A DNA stretch of 64,000 bases from Pseudomonas sp. CC6-YY-74 (GCF_002025205.1 NZ_CP019947.1:69501-133500), one strand, 5' to 3'; counted from the stretch's first letter, positions 46,065-57,431 are shown. Numbers and translations are program-made. The notes: a model not told the origin generated them from the letters alone.

Positions 46065-47318
46065 TTATGCAGAGTAGACCGGGAAAGTCGTGCAAAGGTC
46101 GGTGACCTGACCACGAACCCGTTCGATCACGCTGGGGTTGTCCAGCTCGGCGAGGATGTCGCAGATCCAGCCGGCCAGCTCGCGGCACTCGCCTTCCTTA
46201 AAGCCACGGGTGGTCACTGCCGGAGTGCCGATGCGCAGGCCGGAGGTGACGAACGGCGATTGCGGGTCATTCGGCACCGCGTTCTTGTTCACCGTGATAT
46301 GCGCGGCGCCCAGCGCCGCGTCGGCGGCCTTGCCGGTCAAGCCCTGCTTGATCAGGCTGAGCAGGAACAGGTGGTTGTCGGTGCCCCCGGAAACCACGTC
46401 ATAGCCGCGGCCGATGAACACTGCGGCCATCGCCTGGGCGTTCTTGATCACCTGCGCCTGGTAGTCCTTGAAGCTCGGTTCCAGGGCTTCCTTGAAGCAC
46501 ACGGCCTTGGCGGCGATCACGTGCATCAGTGGGCCGCCCTGGGCGCCAGGGAAGACTGCTGAGTTGAGTTTTTTCTCGATATCCGGGTTGGCCTTGGCCA
46601 GGATCAGGCCGCCACGCGGACCGCGCAGGGTCTTGTGGGTGGTGGTGGTGACCACGTCGGCGTAAGGCAGCGGGTTCGGGTACAGGCCGGCGGCAACCAG
46701 ACCGGCGACGTGGGCCATGTCGACGAACAGCAGGGCACCGACCTTGTCGGCGATGGCGCGGAAGCGCGGGAAATCCAGGGTCTTGGAGTAGGCGGAGAAG
46801 CCGGCGACGATCATCTTCGGCTGGCACTCGACGGCCAGGCGCTCGACTTCGTCGTAGTCGATCAGGCCTTCGCTATTGATGCCGTATTGCACGGCGTTGT
46901 ACAGCTTGCCAGAGGAGCTGACTTTGGCGCCGTGGGTCAGGTGGCCGCCGTGGGCCAGGCTCATGCCCAGCAGGGTGTCGCCGGCCTGCAGCAGGGCCAG
47001 GTAGACCGCGCTGTTGGCCGAGGAACCGGAGTGCGGCTGGACGTTGGCGTAGTCGGCGCCGAACAGTTGCTTGGCCCGATCGATGGCCAGCTGCTCGACC
47101 ACATCGACGTGCTCGCAGCCGCCGTAGTAGCGCTTGCCCGGGTAGCCTTCGGCGTACTTGTTGGTCAGGCCGGTGCCCTGGGCCTGCATCACCGCCGGGC
47201 TGGTGTAGTTTTCCGAGGCGATCAGCTCGATATGGTCTTCCTGGCGGCGCTCTTCCGCCGTTATGGCTTCGGCCAGGGCCGGGTCGTAGTTGTTCAGGGT
47301 CAGGCTTTTATGGAACAT
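46065..47318 (-). CDS. glyA: Serine hydroxymethyltransferase
   Basis: A 417-aa PLP enzyme that interconverts glycine plus methylene-tetrahydrofolate and serine. The PLP lysine is in [31 protein letters not shown] and [12 protein letters not shown] are diagnostic. ATG at 47318 is used. Placement in the gcv cluster suggests this copy serves glycine catabolism; a housekeeping copy may lie elsewhere. Confidence 0.97.
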   Translation of the reverse strand: MFHKSLTLNNYDPALAEAITAEERRQEDHIELIASENYTSPAVMQAQGTGLTNKYAEGYPGKRYYGGCEHVDVVEQLAIDRAKQLFGADYANVQPHSGSSANSAVYLALLQAGDTLLGMSLAHGGHLTHGAKVSSSGKLYNAVQYGINSEGLIDYDEVERLAVECQPKMIVAGFSAYSKTLDFPRFRAIADKVGALLFVDMAHVAGLVAAGLYPNPLPYADVVTTTTHKTLRGPRGGLILAKANPDIEKKLNSAVFPGAQGGPLMHVIAAKAVCFKEALEPSFKDYQAQVIKNAQAMAAVFIGRGYDVVSGGTDNHLFLLSLIKQGLTGKAADAALGAAHITVNKNAVPNDPQSPFVTSGLRIGTPAVTTRGFKEGECRELAGWICDILAELDNPSVIERVRGQVTDLCTTFPVYSA

Positions 47319-47339
47319 CGGGATCAATCCTGTACTAAG

Positions 47340-47364
47340 GACGCGACCGCCTAGCGGTCGCGTC
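47340..47364. terminator. Hairpin between symporter gene and glyA
   Basis: Perfect 11-bp stem GACGCGACCGC / GCGGTCGCGTC with a 3-base loop in the 60-bp gap. No T-run; may be an attenuator or processing site. Confidence 0.4.
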
Positions 47365-47378
47365 GAGAGGGGTATGGT

Positions 47379-48755
47379 TTAGCGTTGCGCCGGTGTGTCG
47401 CTGGTGACACGGCCGTCGCGGGCGAAATATTCCTTGGTCAGCTTGACCACCACTGGGCTGAGCAGCAGCAGCGACAGCAGGTTGGGCAGCGCCATCAGAC
47501 CGTTGAGGGTGTCGGCGACCAGCCAGGCGAAGTCCAGTTGGGCGACGGCGCCGAACGGCACGGCCAGCACCCAGACGATGCGGAACGGCAGGATCGACTT
47601 GGTGCCGACCAGGTACTCCCAGCACTTCTCGCCGTAGTAGCTCCAGCCGAGGATGGTGGTGAAGGCGAAGACCACCAGGGCAATGCTGAGGATGGCGCCG
47701 CCGAAGCCGGGCATGGCCGACTCGAAGGCCGCAGCCGACAGGCCGGCACCGCTGGCGCCGCTGGTCCAGACACCCGAGGAGATGATCGCCAGACCGGTCA
47801 GGGTGCAAATGACCAGGGTGTCGATAAAGGTCCCGAGCATGCCGATCAGGCCCGAGCGTACCGAGCTGTGGGTGGTGCCGGCGGCCTGGGCGATACCGGC
47901 GGTGCCGAGGCCCGCCTCGTTGGAGAAGATGCCGCGCGCTACGCCGAAGCGAATCGCCGCCATCACTGCCGCGCCGGCGAAGCCACCAGTGGCGGCGGTC
48001 GGGGTGAAGGCATGGGTGAAGATCAGCTCGAAGGCGCCCGGAATGGCGTCGATATTAACGATCAGGACCACGATGGCGGCGGCGACATAGATCACGCACA
48101 TGGCCGGCACCAGCGTCGCGGCGACTTTACCGATACGCTTGATACCGCCGAGGATCACCAGGCCGACAAAGACCATGGCCACCACGCCGGTGACCCAGGA
48201 CGGTATGCCGAAGGTGTCCGTCAGGGCATGGGCCATGCTGTTGACCTGGACCATGTTGCCGATGCCGAAGCCGGCGAAACCGCCGAAGATGGCGAAGGCG
48301 GTGCCGAGCCACAGCCACTTCTTGCCCAGGCCGTTTTTGATCGCGTACATCGGCCCGCCGACGTGCTCCTTGCGCCCATCGGTCTCGCGGTAATGCACCG
48401 CCAGGACCACTTCACAGTATTTGGTGGCCATGCCAACCAGGGCCGTGCACCACATCCAGAACAGCGCGCCTGGGCCGCCGAGGAAGATCGCGGTCGCGAC
48501 GCCGGCGATATTGCCGGTACCGACGGTCGCCGCCAGGCAGGTCATCAGCGCCTGGAACGGGCTGATTTCGCCGCTGGCGTCGTCGTCTTTCTTGCGCCCT
48601 TGCCACAACAGGCGAAAGCCCGCGCCTATCTTGCTCAGGGGCATGAATTTCAGACGCAGCATGAGGAACAGACCGGTGCCGAGGATTGCCACCAGCATTG
48701 GTGGACCCCAGACCAGTCCGTTGATTTGATTGGTTAGGTTGTTGATGAATTCCAT
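47379..48755 (-). CDS. Alanine/glycine:cation symporter (AGCS family)
   Basis: A 458-aa inner-membrane carrier with about ten hydrophobic segments. GTGNIAGVATAIFLGGPGA and AMPKYCEV-like ATKYCEVVLAVHYR are family signatures. It probably imports glycine or alanine with sodium, supplying the cleavage system in whose cluster it lies. ATG at 48755 follows GAGGTG. Confidence 0.94.
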   Translation of the reverse strand: MEFINNLTNQINGLVWGPPMLVAILGTGLFLMLRLKFMPLSKIGAGFRLLWQGRKKDDDASGEISPFQALMTCLAATVGTGNIAGVATAIFLGGPGALFWMWCTALVGMATKYCEVVLAVHYRETDGRKEHVGGPMYAIKNGLGKKWLWLGTAFAIFGGFAGFGIGNMVQVNSMAHALTDTFGIPSWVTGVVAMVFVGLVILGGIKRIGKVAATLVPAMCVIYVAAAIVVLIVNIDAIPGAFELIFTHAFTPTAATGGFAGAAVMAAIRFGVARGIFSNEAGLGTAGIAQAAGTTHSSVRSGLIGMLGTFIDTLVICTLTGLAIISSGVWTSGASGAGLSAAAFESAMPGFGGAILSIALVVFAFTTILGWSYYGEKCWEYLVGTKSILPFRIVWVLAVPFGAVAQLDFAWLVADTLNGLMALPNLLSLLLLSPVVVKLTKEYFARDGRVTSDTPAQR

Positions 48756-48944
48756 CTGGAGCACCTCTTTATTGTTGTAAGTGCGCGGGTTGACCCGCGT
48801 CAGATAAGGGCTGGTGCGCGCGGGTAGCGCGAAGGAAAAACCTGTAGAGGGTTATGCTGAATCCGCGTGAGTGGTGAACTGTGTTCCTGGCCTGCGCGGT
48901 GAACGCCATGAGCGCCGACACAGGGCGCGCACCGCGCAGGTCAA

Positions 48945-48980
48945 AAACGCCTGGCCCTCTCTCTCGGCGAGAGAGAGGGC
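48945..48980 (-). terminator. Terminator-like hairpin after gcvP
   Basis: A long palindrome (48954-48980; GCCCTCTCTCTCG and its complement) is followed on the minus strand within 8 bases by TTTTT. It lies 9 bp after the gcvP stop and may separate gcvHP from the symporter gene. Confidence 0.6.
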
Positions 48981-48988
48981 GTTAGTGC

Positions 48989-51850
48989 TTAGGCCTCCTG
49001 ATAGGCTTCGATTGACGGGCAGGCGCAGACCAGGTTGCGGTCGCCGAACACGTTGTCGACCCGGCCGACGGGCGGCCAGTACTTGGCTTCGACCAGCGAG
49101 GCCAGCGGGTACACCGCCTGTTCGCGGCTGTAGCTGTGGGTCCACTCGCCGGCCAACTCGGCCGCGGTGTGCGGCGCGTTCTTCAGCGGGCTGCTGTCGG
49201 CCGTCACCTCACCACGCTCCACCGCACGGATTTCCTCGCGGATGGCGATCATGGCGTCGCAGAAACGATCCAGCTCTTCCTTGGCTTCGCTCTCGGTCGG
49301 CTCGACCATCAGGGTACCGGCCACCGGGAAGGACATGGTCGGGGCGTGGAAGCCGAAGTCGATCAGGCGCTTGGCCACATCGTCGACGCTGATGCCGCTG
49401 ATGTCCTTGAGCGGACGCAAATCCAAGATGCACTCATGCGCCACCAGGCTGTTGCTGCCGGTGTAGAGCACTGGGTAGTGCTCTTCCAGGCGGCGGGCGA
49501 TGTAGTTGGCGTTGAGAATCGCCAGCTGCGAGGCGCGCTTGAGGCCTTCGCCACCCATCATGGTGATGTACATCCAGGTGATCGGCAGGATGCTGGCGCT
49601 GCCGAACGGTGCGGCGCTGACCGCACCTTCCTTGCGTGCCATGTTGGCGTGGCCGGGCAGGAAGGGGATCAGGTGCGCCTTGACGCCGATCGGGCCGACG
49701 CCCGGACCGCCGCCACCGTGGGGGATGCAGAAGGTCTTGTGCAGGTTCAGGTGCGAGACGTCGCCGCCGAACTGGCCCGGGGCGCAGAGGCCGACCATGG
49801 CGTTCATGTTGGCGCCGTCGATGTACACCTGGCCGCCGTTGTCGTGGACGATCTGGGCGATCTCGCGGATGCCTTCCTCGAACACACCGTGGGTGGACGG
49901 GTAGGTGATCATCAGCGCGGCCAGACGATCCTTGTGCTCGATAGCCTTGGCGCGCAGGTCTTCGATGTCGACGTTGCCCAGGCTGTCGCAGCTGGTCACC
50001 ACCACGCGCATGCCGGCCATGCTGGCGGTTGCCGGGTTGGTGCCGTGGGCCGATTGCGGGATCAGGCAGATGTCGCGCTGCTCGTCGCCGCGGCTGCGGT
50101 GATAGGCGCGGATCGCCAGCAGACCGGCGTACTCGCCCTGGGAGCCGGCGTTCGGCTGCAGCGACATGCCGTCGTAGCCGGTGGCGGCGCAGAGCATGGC
50201 CTCCAGCTCAGTGGTCAGCTGGGTGTAACCCTGGCTCTGCTCGGCCGGGGCGAAGGGGTGCAGGTTGCCGAACTCGCCCCAGGTCACCGGAATCATCTCG
50301 CTGGCGGCGTTGAGCTTCATGGTGCAGGAGCCCAGCGGAATCATGCTGCGATCCAGCGCCAGGTCCTTGTCGGCCAGCTTGCGCAGGTAGCGCATCAGCT
50401 CGGTTTCCGAGTGATAGCGATTGAATACCGGGTGGGCGAGGATGGCCGACTGACGCAGCAGGCCTTGCGGCAGGCGCGCGGTGACACTGGACGCCAGCTC
50501 GGCGAAGACCGGCAGGTTCTGGTCGTCGGCGAATACCGCCCAGAGCGCAGCGACGCCGGCCGGGGTGGTGGTCTCGTCGAGGGACAGGCCGAGGCGCTCG
50601 GCGTCGATCTCGCGCAGGTTGATCCCGGCGGCGCGGGCCTTGGCATGCAGCGCGGCGGTTTTGCTGCCGGTGGCCAGGGTCAGGGTGTCGAAGAAGCTGC
50701 TCTGCTCGACGCCGTAGCCCAGCTGGGTCAGGCCCTGGGCGAGGATCGCGGTCAGCTGGTGCACGCGCTTGGCGATGCGGGTCAGGCCCTGCGGACCGTG
50801 GTACACGGCATACATGCTGGCGATGTTGGCCAGCAGCACCTGGGCGGTGCAGATGTTGCTGGTGGCCTTCTCGCGGCGGATGTGTTGCTCACGGGTCTGC
50901 ATAGCCAGGCGCAGGGCCGGCTTGCCGAAACGGTCGACCGAAACGCCGACCAGGCGGCCCGGCATGTCGCGCTTGAAGGCATCGCGGGTGGCGAAGTAGG
51001 CGGCGTGCGGGCCACCGAAACCCAGCGGCACACCGAAACGCTGGGCGCTGCCCAGGGCTACGTCGGCGCCGAACTCACCCGGCGGGGTGAGCAGGGTCAG
51101 GGCCAGCAGATCGGCGGCCACGGCCACCAGGGCTTTGGCGGCGTGGAAGCGCTCGACCAGCTCGCGGTAGTCGAAGATGTCGCCGTTGCTCGCCGGGTAC
51201 TGCAGCAGGGCGCCGAAGTAGGCGCTGGCGTCAGTGATGGTGCGCTCGTCGCCGACCACTACCTCGATGCCCAGGGGCTCGGCGCGGGTGCGCAGCACGT
51301 CGAGGGTCTGCGGGTGGCAATGCTGCGAGGCGAAGAAGGCGTTGCTGGCCTTGTTCTTCGACAGGCGCTTGCAGAAGGTCATGGCCTCGGCGGCGGCGGT
51401 GGCTTCGTCGAGCATGGACGCGTTGGCGATCGGCAGGCCGGACAGGTCGCTGATCAGGGTCTGGAAGTTCAGCAGCGCTTCCAGGCGGCCCTGGGAAATT
51501 TCCGGCTGGTAGGGGGTGTAGGCGGTGTACCAGGCCGGGTTTTCCAGCAGGTTGCGCAGGATCGGCGACGGCGTGTGGGTGCCGTGATAGCCCTGGCCGA
51601 TGTAAGTGGTGAATTGCTGGTTCTGGCTCGCGATGGCCTTGATCTTGGCCAGGGCGTCGGCCTCGCTCAAACCATCGGTCAGCTCGAGCACGCTGCTGCC
51701 CTTGATGCTCTCGGGGATCACGCTGGCGATCAGCGTGTCCAGCGAGTCGTAGCCGAGCACATCGAGCATGGCGGCGACGTCGGCGTCACGCGGGCCGATG
51801 TGGCGAGCGATGAATTCGTTGGCGGTACTTAGGTCGATTGCGTCAGTCAT
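48989..51850 (-). CDS. gcvP: Glycine dehydrogenase (decarboxylating), P protein
   Basis: A 953-aa fused P protein that decarboxylates glycine and loads the aminomethyl group onto lipoyl-GcvH. The PLP lysine is in [25 protein letters not shown]-like [14 protein letters not shown] starts the protein, and [13 protein letters not shown] lies midway. Full length. ATG at 51850, 10 bp after gcvH. Confidence 0.97.
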   Translation of the reverse strand: MTDAIDLSTANEFIARHIGPRDADVAAMLDVLGYDSLDTLIASVIPESIKGSSVLELTDGLSEADALAKIKAIASQNQQFTTYIGQGYHGTHTPSPILRNLLENPAWYTAYTPYQPEISQGRLEALLNFQTLISDLSGLPIANASMLDEATAAAEAMTFCKRLSKNKASNAFFASQHCHPQTLDVLRTRAEPLGIEVVVGDERTITDASAYFGALLQYPASNGDIFDYRELVERFHAAKALVAVAADLLALTLLTPPGEFGADVALGSAQRFGVPLGFGGPHAAYFATRDAFKRDMPGRLVGVSVDRFGKPALRLAMQTREQHIRREKATSNICTAQVLLANIASMYAVYHGPQGLTRIAKRVHQLTAILAQGLTQLGYGVEQSSFFDTLTLATGSKTAALHAKARAAGINLREIDAERLGLSLDETTTPAGVAALWAVFADDQNLPVFAELASSVTARLPQGLLRQSAILAHPVFNRYHSETELMRYLRKLADKDLALDRSMIPLGSCTMKLNAASEMIPVTWGEFGNLHPFAPAEQSQGYTQLTTELEAMLCAATGYDGMSLQPNAGSQGEYAGLLAIRAYHRSRGDEQRDICLIPQSAHGTNPATASMAGMRVVVTSCDSLGNVDIEDLRAKAIEHKDRLAALMITYPSTHGVFEEGIREIAQIVHDNGGQVYIDGANMNAMVGLCAPGQFGGDVSHLNLHKTFCIPHGGGGPGVGPIGVKAHLIPFLPGHANMARKEGAVSAAPFGSASILPITWMYITMMGGEGLKRASQLAILNANYIARRLEEHYPVLYTGSNSLVAHECILDLRPLKDISGISVDDVAKRLIDFGFHAPTMSFPVAGTLMVEPTESEAKEELDRFCDAMIAIREEIRAVERGEVTADSSPLKNAPHTAAELAGEWTHSYSREQAVYPLASLVEAKYWPPVGRVDNVFGDRNLVCACPSIEAYQEA

Positions 51851-51860
51851 GCCAGCTACC

Positions 51861-52244
51861 TCAGGCGTCGTCATTGGCTTTGAGCAGGCGGTCGTAGCCG
51901 GCTTGGTCGAGCAACTCGGCAACGGCGCCGGCGTTGTCCGGACGGAAGCGGAAGAACCAGCCCTGGCCCTGCGAGTCTTCGTTGACCAGCTCCGGGCTGG
52001 CTTCCAGCTCGGCGTTCACTTCGACGATTTCGCCTGCAAGGGGCATGGCGATGGTGCTGGCGGCTTTGACCGACTCGAGCACGGCGACTTCGGCGCCTTC
52101 GGCATAGGACTGCGCGTCCGGCAGCTGCACGAACACCACGTCACCCAGTGCTTCTTGGGCATAAGCGGTGATGCCAACGGTAACCAGGCCATCGGCGTCC
52201 TGACGCAGCCATTCGTGATCGACAGTAAAACGCAACTCGCTCAT
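51861..52244 (-). CDS. gcvH: Glycine cleavage system H protein
   Basis: A 127-aa lipoyl carrier. Lys60 in [11 protein letters not shown] is the lipoylated residue; DEWL-like [11 protein letters not shown] and [10 protein letters not shown] are conserved. It shuttles the aminomethyl group among P, T and L proteins. First gene of the cluster. Confidence 0.97.
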   Translation of the reverse strand: MSELRFTVDHEWLRQDADGLVTVGITAYAQEALGDVVFVQLPDAQSYAEGAEVAVLESVKAASTIAMPLAGEIVEVNAELEASPELVNEDSQGQGWFFRFRPDNAGAVAELLDQAGYDRLLKANDDA

Positions 52245-52593
52245 GTGGATTCCTCAAGTAGTCAGACTCGCCCGATTCTTGTTTGGGCGATGATCAAGGT
52301 GCTCGTGCCAGGCAGCGAGCGCTTTGGGTAGAGACCTTAGCAAGTGCGATGCCATTGTTATTTTTATGAGTTAAATCAACAACTTATGATTTATAGGCGA
52401 CGGCTGGGAGAAAAGCCTGTGTAGCGAATTCGATACGAATGAGGCGGATGGGTGAAAAAACGCCCTGGCAAGGCCGTTGATGTCGCGGGTTGGCAGGTTC
52501 ATGTCGTATGCGTGCTGATTTCGTTACGCTGTATTGATTTAGCTACGGATGGCTCGCCCCTCTACCTGGCCGGCCATGGACAGCTGCGGTCGC
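52245..52593. other. Promoter region of the gcv cluster
   Basis: In P. aeruginosa the equivalent operon is driven by sigma-54 with the activator GcsR. On the minus strand TGGCACG (52305-52311) resembles a -24 box, but the following TTGA is 2 bp too far for a proper -12 box. No glycine riboswitch was recognised. Confidence 0.35.
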
Positions 52594-54003
52594 TCAGCGC
52601 ATCAGTCCTTCCAGCAAGTTCGCCAGTCTGGCGGCCAGGGCGCGGCGCCAGGCAGGGCTGTGCGGGTTGGCGAGCACCCGGTCTTCGGCGGCGAAGCTGC
52701 GCATGATGGCGGTGTAGCCGAGCCAGCGGCAGGGTTCCGGCTCCCAGGCCTTGAGGGCTGACAGGGGGCGTTCGCCGAGCACCCAGGGTTGCCTGGTCAA
52801 CTGGCTGCTGCGGCCGAGGATCAGGTCGGCCAGGGTGCGTCCGCCAAGGTTGCTGGCGCCGACACCTTCACCGCCGTAGCCGCCGGAGAGGGCGATGCGG
52901 TTGGCGCGGTCGAGCAGCATGTGCGGCTGGAAGCGCCGCGCCATGCCGAGGTTGCCGCCCCAGCCATGGCTGATCGCGACGTTGCGCAACTGCGGGAACA
53001 GCTCGCCGAACAGGTAGCGGCGCAGGCCGATTTCCTCGGCATTCAGGTTGAAGTCCTGGCGCAGCTTGCCGGCGAAGCGATAACCGCCACGGGCGCCGAA
53101 CACCAGGCGGTCGTCGGCGCTGCGCTGGCCGTAGGTGACCTGGCGGCTGAATTCGCTGAAGGCCTGGCCGCGATCGAGGCCGATCTCGTCCCACTGGCTG
53201 GTAGACAGCGGTTCTGTGGCCAGTAACAGGCTTTGCACCGGCAGCTGATAGCGCCGTAGCAGCGGCAATTCTGCGGCATAACCTTCCAGCGCAGGCACCA
53301 CCCAGTCGGCGTGCAGTTCGCCCTGGGCGGTGCGCAGTAGGCCCGGCTGCCAATGCGTCACGCGGCTTTGCTCGAACAGCTGTACGCCGAGGCGTTCGAC
53401 CGCCTGGGCCAGGCCGCGCACCAGTCTGGCCGGCTGGATAGTCGCGCAGTGCGGGCTGTGGATGGCGCCGAGCGGGCCGTTGATGCGCAGCTGTTGGTTC
53501 AGTTCGTCCGGGGTCAGCCAGCGGTAGTCGGCTGCGCTGAGGCCTTCGTCGTACAGCGAGTCGAGCCAGGAACGCAGGCGACGTTCCTGCTCCGGGTAAC
53601 GCGCCGCGCAATAGAGCACACCGCCCTTGCGGTAGTCACAGGCGATGCCTTCGCGTTGCAGCACTTCGGCGACGGCGTCGGGGATGCCGTGCAGCAGGTC
53701 GAAGGCGTCACGCCGCTGTTCGGCGGGCAAACCGGCGAGCAGGCGATCCTCGCCGAGCAGGTTGCCCATCAGCCAGCCGCCGTTGCGCCCGGAGGCGCCA
53801 AAGCCGGCGTACTCGGCTTCGACTACGGCGATGCGCAGTTCGGGCGCCTGGCGTTTGAGGTAGTAGGCGGTCCACAAGCCGGTGTAACCGGCGCCGATGA
53901 TCGCCACGTCGACCTCCAGGCGGCCCTGCAGCGCCGGGCGCGGCGTCAGGGGCTGGTCGAGTTGATCCATCCACAGGCTGATGGGCGGGTGTGGCGACAT
54001 CAT
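52594..54003 (-). CDS. FAD-dependent oxidoreductase (DAO family, PuuB/DadA-like)
   Basis: A flavoprotein of about 469 aa. VDVAIIGAGYTGLWTAYYLK (residues about 31-50) binds FAD, and ALSGGYGGEGVGASNLGGRT near the end is typical of gamma-glutamylputrescine oxidase-like enzymes. Substrate unknown, likely an amine or N-methyl amino acid. Two adjacent ATG codons (54003, 54000) follow GAGGAGAG; the second has the better spacing. Confidence 0.85.
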   Translation of the reverse strand: MMSPHPPISLWMDQLDQPLTPRPALQGRLEVDVAIIGAGYTGLWTAYYLKRQAPELRIAVVEAEYAGFGASGRNGGWLMGNLLGEDRLLAGLPAEQRRDAFDLLHGIPDAVAEVLQREGIACDYRKGGVLYCAARYPEQERRLRSWLDSLYDEGLSAADYRWLTPDELNQQLRINGPLGAIHSPHCATIQPARLVRGLAQAVERLGVQLFEQSRVTHWQPGLLRTAQGELHADWVVPALEGYAAELPLLRRYQLPVQSLLLATEPLSTSQWDEIGLDRGQAFSEFSRQVTYGQRSADDRLVFGARGGYRFAGKLRQDFNLNAEEIGLRRYLFGELFPQLRNVAISHGWGGNLGMARRFQPHMLLDRANRIALSGGYGGEGVGASNLGGRTLADLILGRSSQLTRQPWVLGERPLSALKAWEPEPCRWLGYTAIMRSFAAEDRVLANPHSPAWRRALAARLANLLEGLMR

Positions 54004-54262
54004 GTCTCTCCTCAGGTGTGCATGCGCCGCCAGCCTAGCCGGCGCAAGAAGCCTTGTCCCGGCGCGTCCGTTGCGGGCGCCATTCACCGGCGCTATGGCA
54101 GCCCATCGAGCCGGCTCATGGGGCGGCGGGCATGCGGCGTAGTAGAGCGGCATTCACTCTTTCGGTTGACAGGCTAAATCCCTCTTTCGGGCGCTTATCC
54201 GCACGGGTGGTGCTGGGTAGCTTGGGGGCTCAACACGAAACCATGCTTTCCAGGAGAGCCGC

Positions 54263-56032
54263 ATGACAACAAAAACAAGGCATGCAATCTTCCAGCCGTG
54301 CGCACTGGCAGTTGCCGTCGCTCTGGGCTGTGTCGCGCCGGTCCAGGCGATCACGTTCAATGTCGGCGAACTCGAAGCGCAGTTCGATTCCGCGCTGTCG
54401 GTCGGTGCCAGCTGGGGCGTGCGCGCTGCCGATCCGGAGTTCGTCTCGGTCGCCAGTGGCGGCAAGGCCTCCTCGCGGACCTCTGACGACGGGCGCTTGA
54501 ATTTCAAGAAAGGCGAAACCTTTTCGAAGATCTTCAAGGGTATTCATGACCTCCAGGTGACGTACGGCGACACCGGGGTGTTTATCCGTGGCAAGTATTG
54601 GTACGACTTCGAGACCAAGGACGAAAGCCGGCAGTTCTATGACATCCAGGACCACAATCGCAAAGAGGCGGCGCAGTCTTCCGGCGCGCAGATTCTCGAT
54701 GCGTTCATCTACCACAACTACAGCATCGGCGATCTGCCGGGCAGTGTGCGGGTCGGTAAGCAGGTGGTCAGCTGGGGCGAGAGCACCTTTGTGCAGAACT
54801 CGATCAACTCGATCAACCCGGTTGATGCCGCCGCCTTCCGTCGTCCCGGCGCGGAGATCAAGGAAGGCTTGATCCCGGTCAACATGCTCTACCTGTCGCA
54901 GAGCCTGACTGACAGCCTCAGCATGGAGGCCTTCTACCAGCTGGAGTGGGACCAGACCGTCGCAGACAACTGCGGCACCTTCTTCTCCACCGCCGATGTG
55001 ATCGCCGATGGTTGCGATGATCGCCTGGTGGTGTTCGGCCCCGATCTGCCGCCAGGGGAGTCGAACAACAGCTTCGCGCCAGGCGAAAACGTCTACATCC
55101 CGCGCGCCGGCGACCGCGATGCCCGCGACAGCGGTCAGTACGGTCTGGCCTTGCGCTGGTTCGCCGAGCAGCTGAATAACACCGAGTTCGGCCTTTATGC
55201 CCTGAACTACCATAGCCGCGGCCCGGTATTCAGCACCATCCGCACCACCACCCCGTCGCCGGCCTTCATCCCTGGTTCGTCGAACGCCCGCTACTTCATC
55301 GAGTACCCGGAAGACATCCGTCTCTACGGCATGAGCTTCCAGACCAATGTCGGCGGCACCGCATTGTCCGGTGAACTCAGCTACCGGCCGAATATGCCGA
55401 TGCAGATCAACTCCACCGATCTGTCCTTCGCTGCGCTCGGTTTGCCTGTTTCGCCAGTATTTACCAGCGGCAATTCGCAGAACGTTTCTGCTGGTGATGT
55501 CCACGGCTACGAGCGCAAGCCGTTCACCCAGGCGCAGGTCACCGCATTGCAGTTCTTCGACCGGGTACTTGGCGCCAGCCGCCTGACCGTGATCGGAGAG
55601 GTCGCTTATAACCACATCAGCGGCATCAGCGACGATGTCGGCGAACTGCGCTTCGGTCGTGATCCGATCTACGGCGCGGGTGAGTTCAGCGCGCCGGGCG
55701 TGTGCGCTGCGTTCAACTCGGCCAATCCCGATGAGTGCCAGGGCGATGGCTTCTATACCAGCAGCTCCTGGGGTTACCGCCTGCGCGCCAGTGCCGACTA
55801 CAGCAACGTGGTGGCCGGGATCAACCTGACCCCGAGTGTCTCCTGGTCGCATGACGTCGATGGTTACGGTCCCAACTTCAACGAAGGCAGCAAGGCCGTC
55901 AGCCTCGGTCTGAGTGCCGATTACCAGAACACTTACAACGCCAGCCTGAGCTACACCGATTTCTTCGGTGGCGACTACAACACGACCACCGACCGTGACT
56001 TCGTGGCCCTGAGTTTCGGTATGAACTTCTGA
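54263..56032 (+). CDS. DUF1302 family outer-membrane protein
   Basis: A 589-aa exported protein. Signal peptide cleavage near residue 29 (APVQA|ITFNV), then a beta-barrel-like pattern of alternating strands to a terminal phenylalanine (VALSFGMNF), as in outer-membrane channels. DUF1302 proteins occur with DUF1329 proteins and appear in uptake of hydrophobic compounds or esters. First of a two-gene unit, 25 bp before the DUF1329 gene. Confidence 0.9.
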   Translation: MTTKTRHAIFQPCALAVAVALGCVAPVQAITFNVGELEAQFDSALSVGASWGVRAADPEFVSVASGGKASSRTSDDGRLNFKKGETFSKIFKGIHDLQVTYGDTGVFIRGKYWYDFETKDESRQFYDIQDHNRKEAAQSSGAQILDAFIYHNYSIGDLPGSVRVGKQVVSWGESTFVQNSINSINPVDAAAFRRPGAEIKEGLIPVNMLYLSQSLTDSLSMEAFYQLEWDQTVADNCGTFFSTADVIADGCDDRLVVFGPDLPPGESNNSFAPGENVYIPRAGDRDARDSGQYGLALRWFAEQLNNTEFGLYALNYHSRGPVFSTIRTTTPSPAFIPGSSNARYFIEYPEDIRLYGMSFQTNVGGTALSGELSYRPNMPMQINSTDLSFAALGLPVSPVFTSGNSQNVSAGDVHGYERKPFTQAQVTALQFFDRVLGASRLTVIGEVAYNHISGISDDVGELRFGRDPIYGAGEFSAPGVCAAFNSANPDECQGDGFYTSSSWGYRLRASADYSNVVAGINLTPSVSWSHDVDGYGPNFNEGSKAVSLGLSADYQNTYNASLSYTDFFGGDYNTTTDRDFVALSFGMNF

Positions 56033-56057
56033 TCAACGACGCGCAAAGGATCCGTAC

Positions 56058-57431
56058 ATGATGAAAACTACAAGAATCCTGCAAACCGGAGCGCTGGCAC
56101 TGACCTTGCTGGCCAGCAGCGTGATGGCGGCGGTCTCCGAGCAGGAGGCCGCCCAGTTGGGTAGCAGTCTGACGCCGCTTGGCGCGGAAATGGCCGGCAA
56201 CGCCGATGGCAGCATCCCGGCCTGGACCGGTGGCCTGCCAGCCAACGCTGGCGCAGTCGACGGCAAGGGCTTCCTCGCTGACCCGTTCGCCAGCGAGCAG
56301 CCGTTGTTCACCATCACCGCCGCCAATGCCGAGCAGTACAAGGACAAGCTGTCCCCCGGGCAAATGGCGATGCTCAAGCGCTATGCCGACACCTACAAGA
56401 TCCCGGTCTATCCGACCCATCGCAGTGTTGCGCTGCCCGATGAGATCTATGCCGCGGCGAAGCAGAGCGCCCTCAACACCGTTACGGTGGACGGTGGTAA
56501 CGGTCTGCAGAACTTTAGTGACAGCCGCTACTACGCCTTCCCGATCCCGAAGAACGGGGTCGAGGTGGTGTGGAACCACATCACCCGTTACCGCGGCGGC
56601 AACGTCCGCCGCTACATCACCCAGGCCACGCCACAAACCAATGGTTCCTACAGCCTGGTCAAGTTCGAGGACGAAATCGCCTTCCCCGCCGACATGCCCG
56701 ACGTCGACCCGGTCAAGGTGAGCAATATCCTGCTCTACTTCAAGCAGCGGGTGACCGCACCTTCGCGCCTGGCCGGTAACGTGCTGCTGGTGCATGAGAC
56801 CATCGATCAGGTCAAGGAACCGCGCCTGGCCTGGATCTACAACGCCGGTCAGCGCCGCGTGCGCCGCGCTCCGCAGGTGGCCTACGACGGGCCGGGTACC
56901 GCCTCCGATGGCATGCGCACCGCGGACAACTTCGACCTGTTCTCCGGGGCACCGGATCGTTACGACTGGAAACTGGTCGGCAAGAAGGAGATGTACATCC
57001 CCTACAACAGCTACAAGCTGGATTCGCCCAGCCTGAAGTACGACGACGTGATCAAGGCCGGGCATATCAACCAGGACCTGACCCGTTACGAGCTGCACCG
57101 GGTCTGGGAAGTGGAAGCCACGCTGAAATCGGGCGAGCGGCATATCTACGCCAAGCGCCATATGTACTTCGACGAGGACAGCTGGCAGTTGGCCCTGGTC
57201 GACCACTACGACGGTCGCGGCCAGTTGTGGCGCGTCGCCGAGGGGCATACCCAGAGCTACTACAACCACAAGATGACGGCTTACACCCTGGAGGCGCTGT
57301 ACGACGTCGTCGCTGGGCGCTACCTGGCCCTGGGCATGAAGAACGAGGAGAAGTCTTCCTACGTGTTCGGTTTCGAGGCCAGTGCCGCCGACTACACCCC
57401 GGCAGCCCTGCGCAGCTCCGGCGTGCGGTAA
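56058..57431 (+). CDS. DUF1329 family exported protein
   Basis: A 457-aa protein with a signal peptide (LALTLLASSVMA|A) and the DUF1329 fold (SIPAWTGGLPAN, RRYITQATPQTNG, YAKRHMYFDEDSWQLALVDH). Related to lipoprotein-carrier-like periplasmic proteins; works with the outer-membrane partner upstream. An intrinsic terminator follows. Confidence 0.9.
   Translation: MMKTTRILQTGALALTLLASSVMAAVSEQEAAQLGSSLTPLGAEMAGNADGSIPAWTGGLPANAGAVDGKGFLADPFASEQPLFTITAANAEQYKDKLSPGQMAMLKRYADTYKIPVYPTHRSVALPDEIYAAAKQSALNTVTVDGGNGLQNFSDSRYYAFPIPKNGVEVVWNHITRYRGGNVRRYITQATPQTNGSYSLVKFEDEIAFPADMPDVDPVKVSNILLYFKQRVTAPSRLAGNVLLVHETIDQVKEPRLAWIYNAGQRRVRRAPQVAYDGPGTASDGMRTADNFDLFSGAPDRYDWKLVGKKEMYIPYNSYKLDSPSLKYDDVIKAGHINQDLTRYELHRVWEVEATLKSGERHIYAKRHMYFDEDSWQLALVDHYDGRGQLWRVAEGHTQSYYNHKMTAYTLEALYDVVAGRYLALGMKNEEKSSYVFGFEASAADYTPAALRSSGVR

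Noticed and set aside
48756..48988. Glycine riboswitch before the symporter gene
   Set aside because: The gap holds only a terminator-like hairpin and no tandem aptamer pattern could be recognised.
52294..52320. Sigma-54 promoter before gcvH
   Set aside because: TGGCACG is present, but the spacing to the TTGA element is 2 bp too long and GC is missing from the -12 box.
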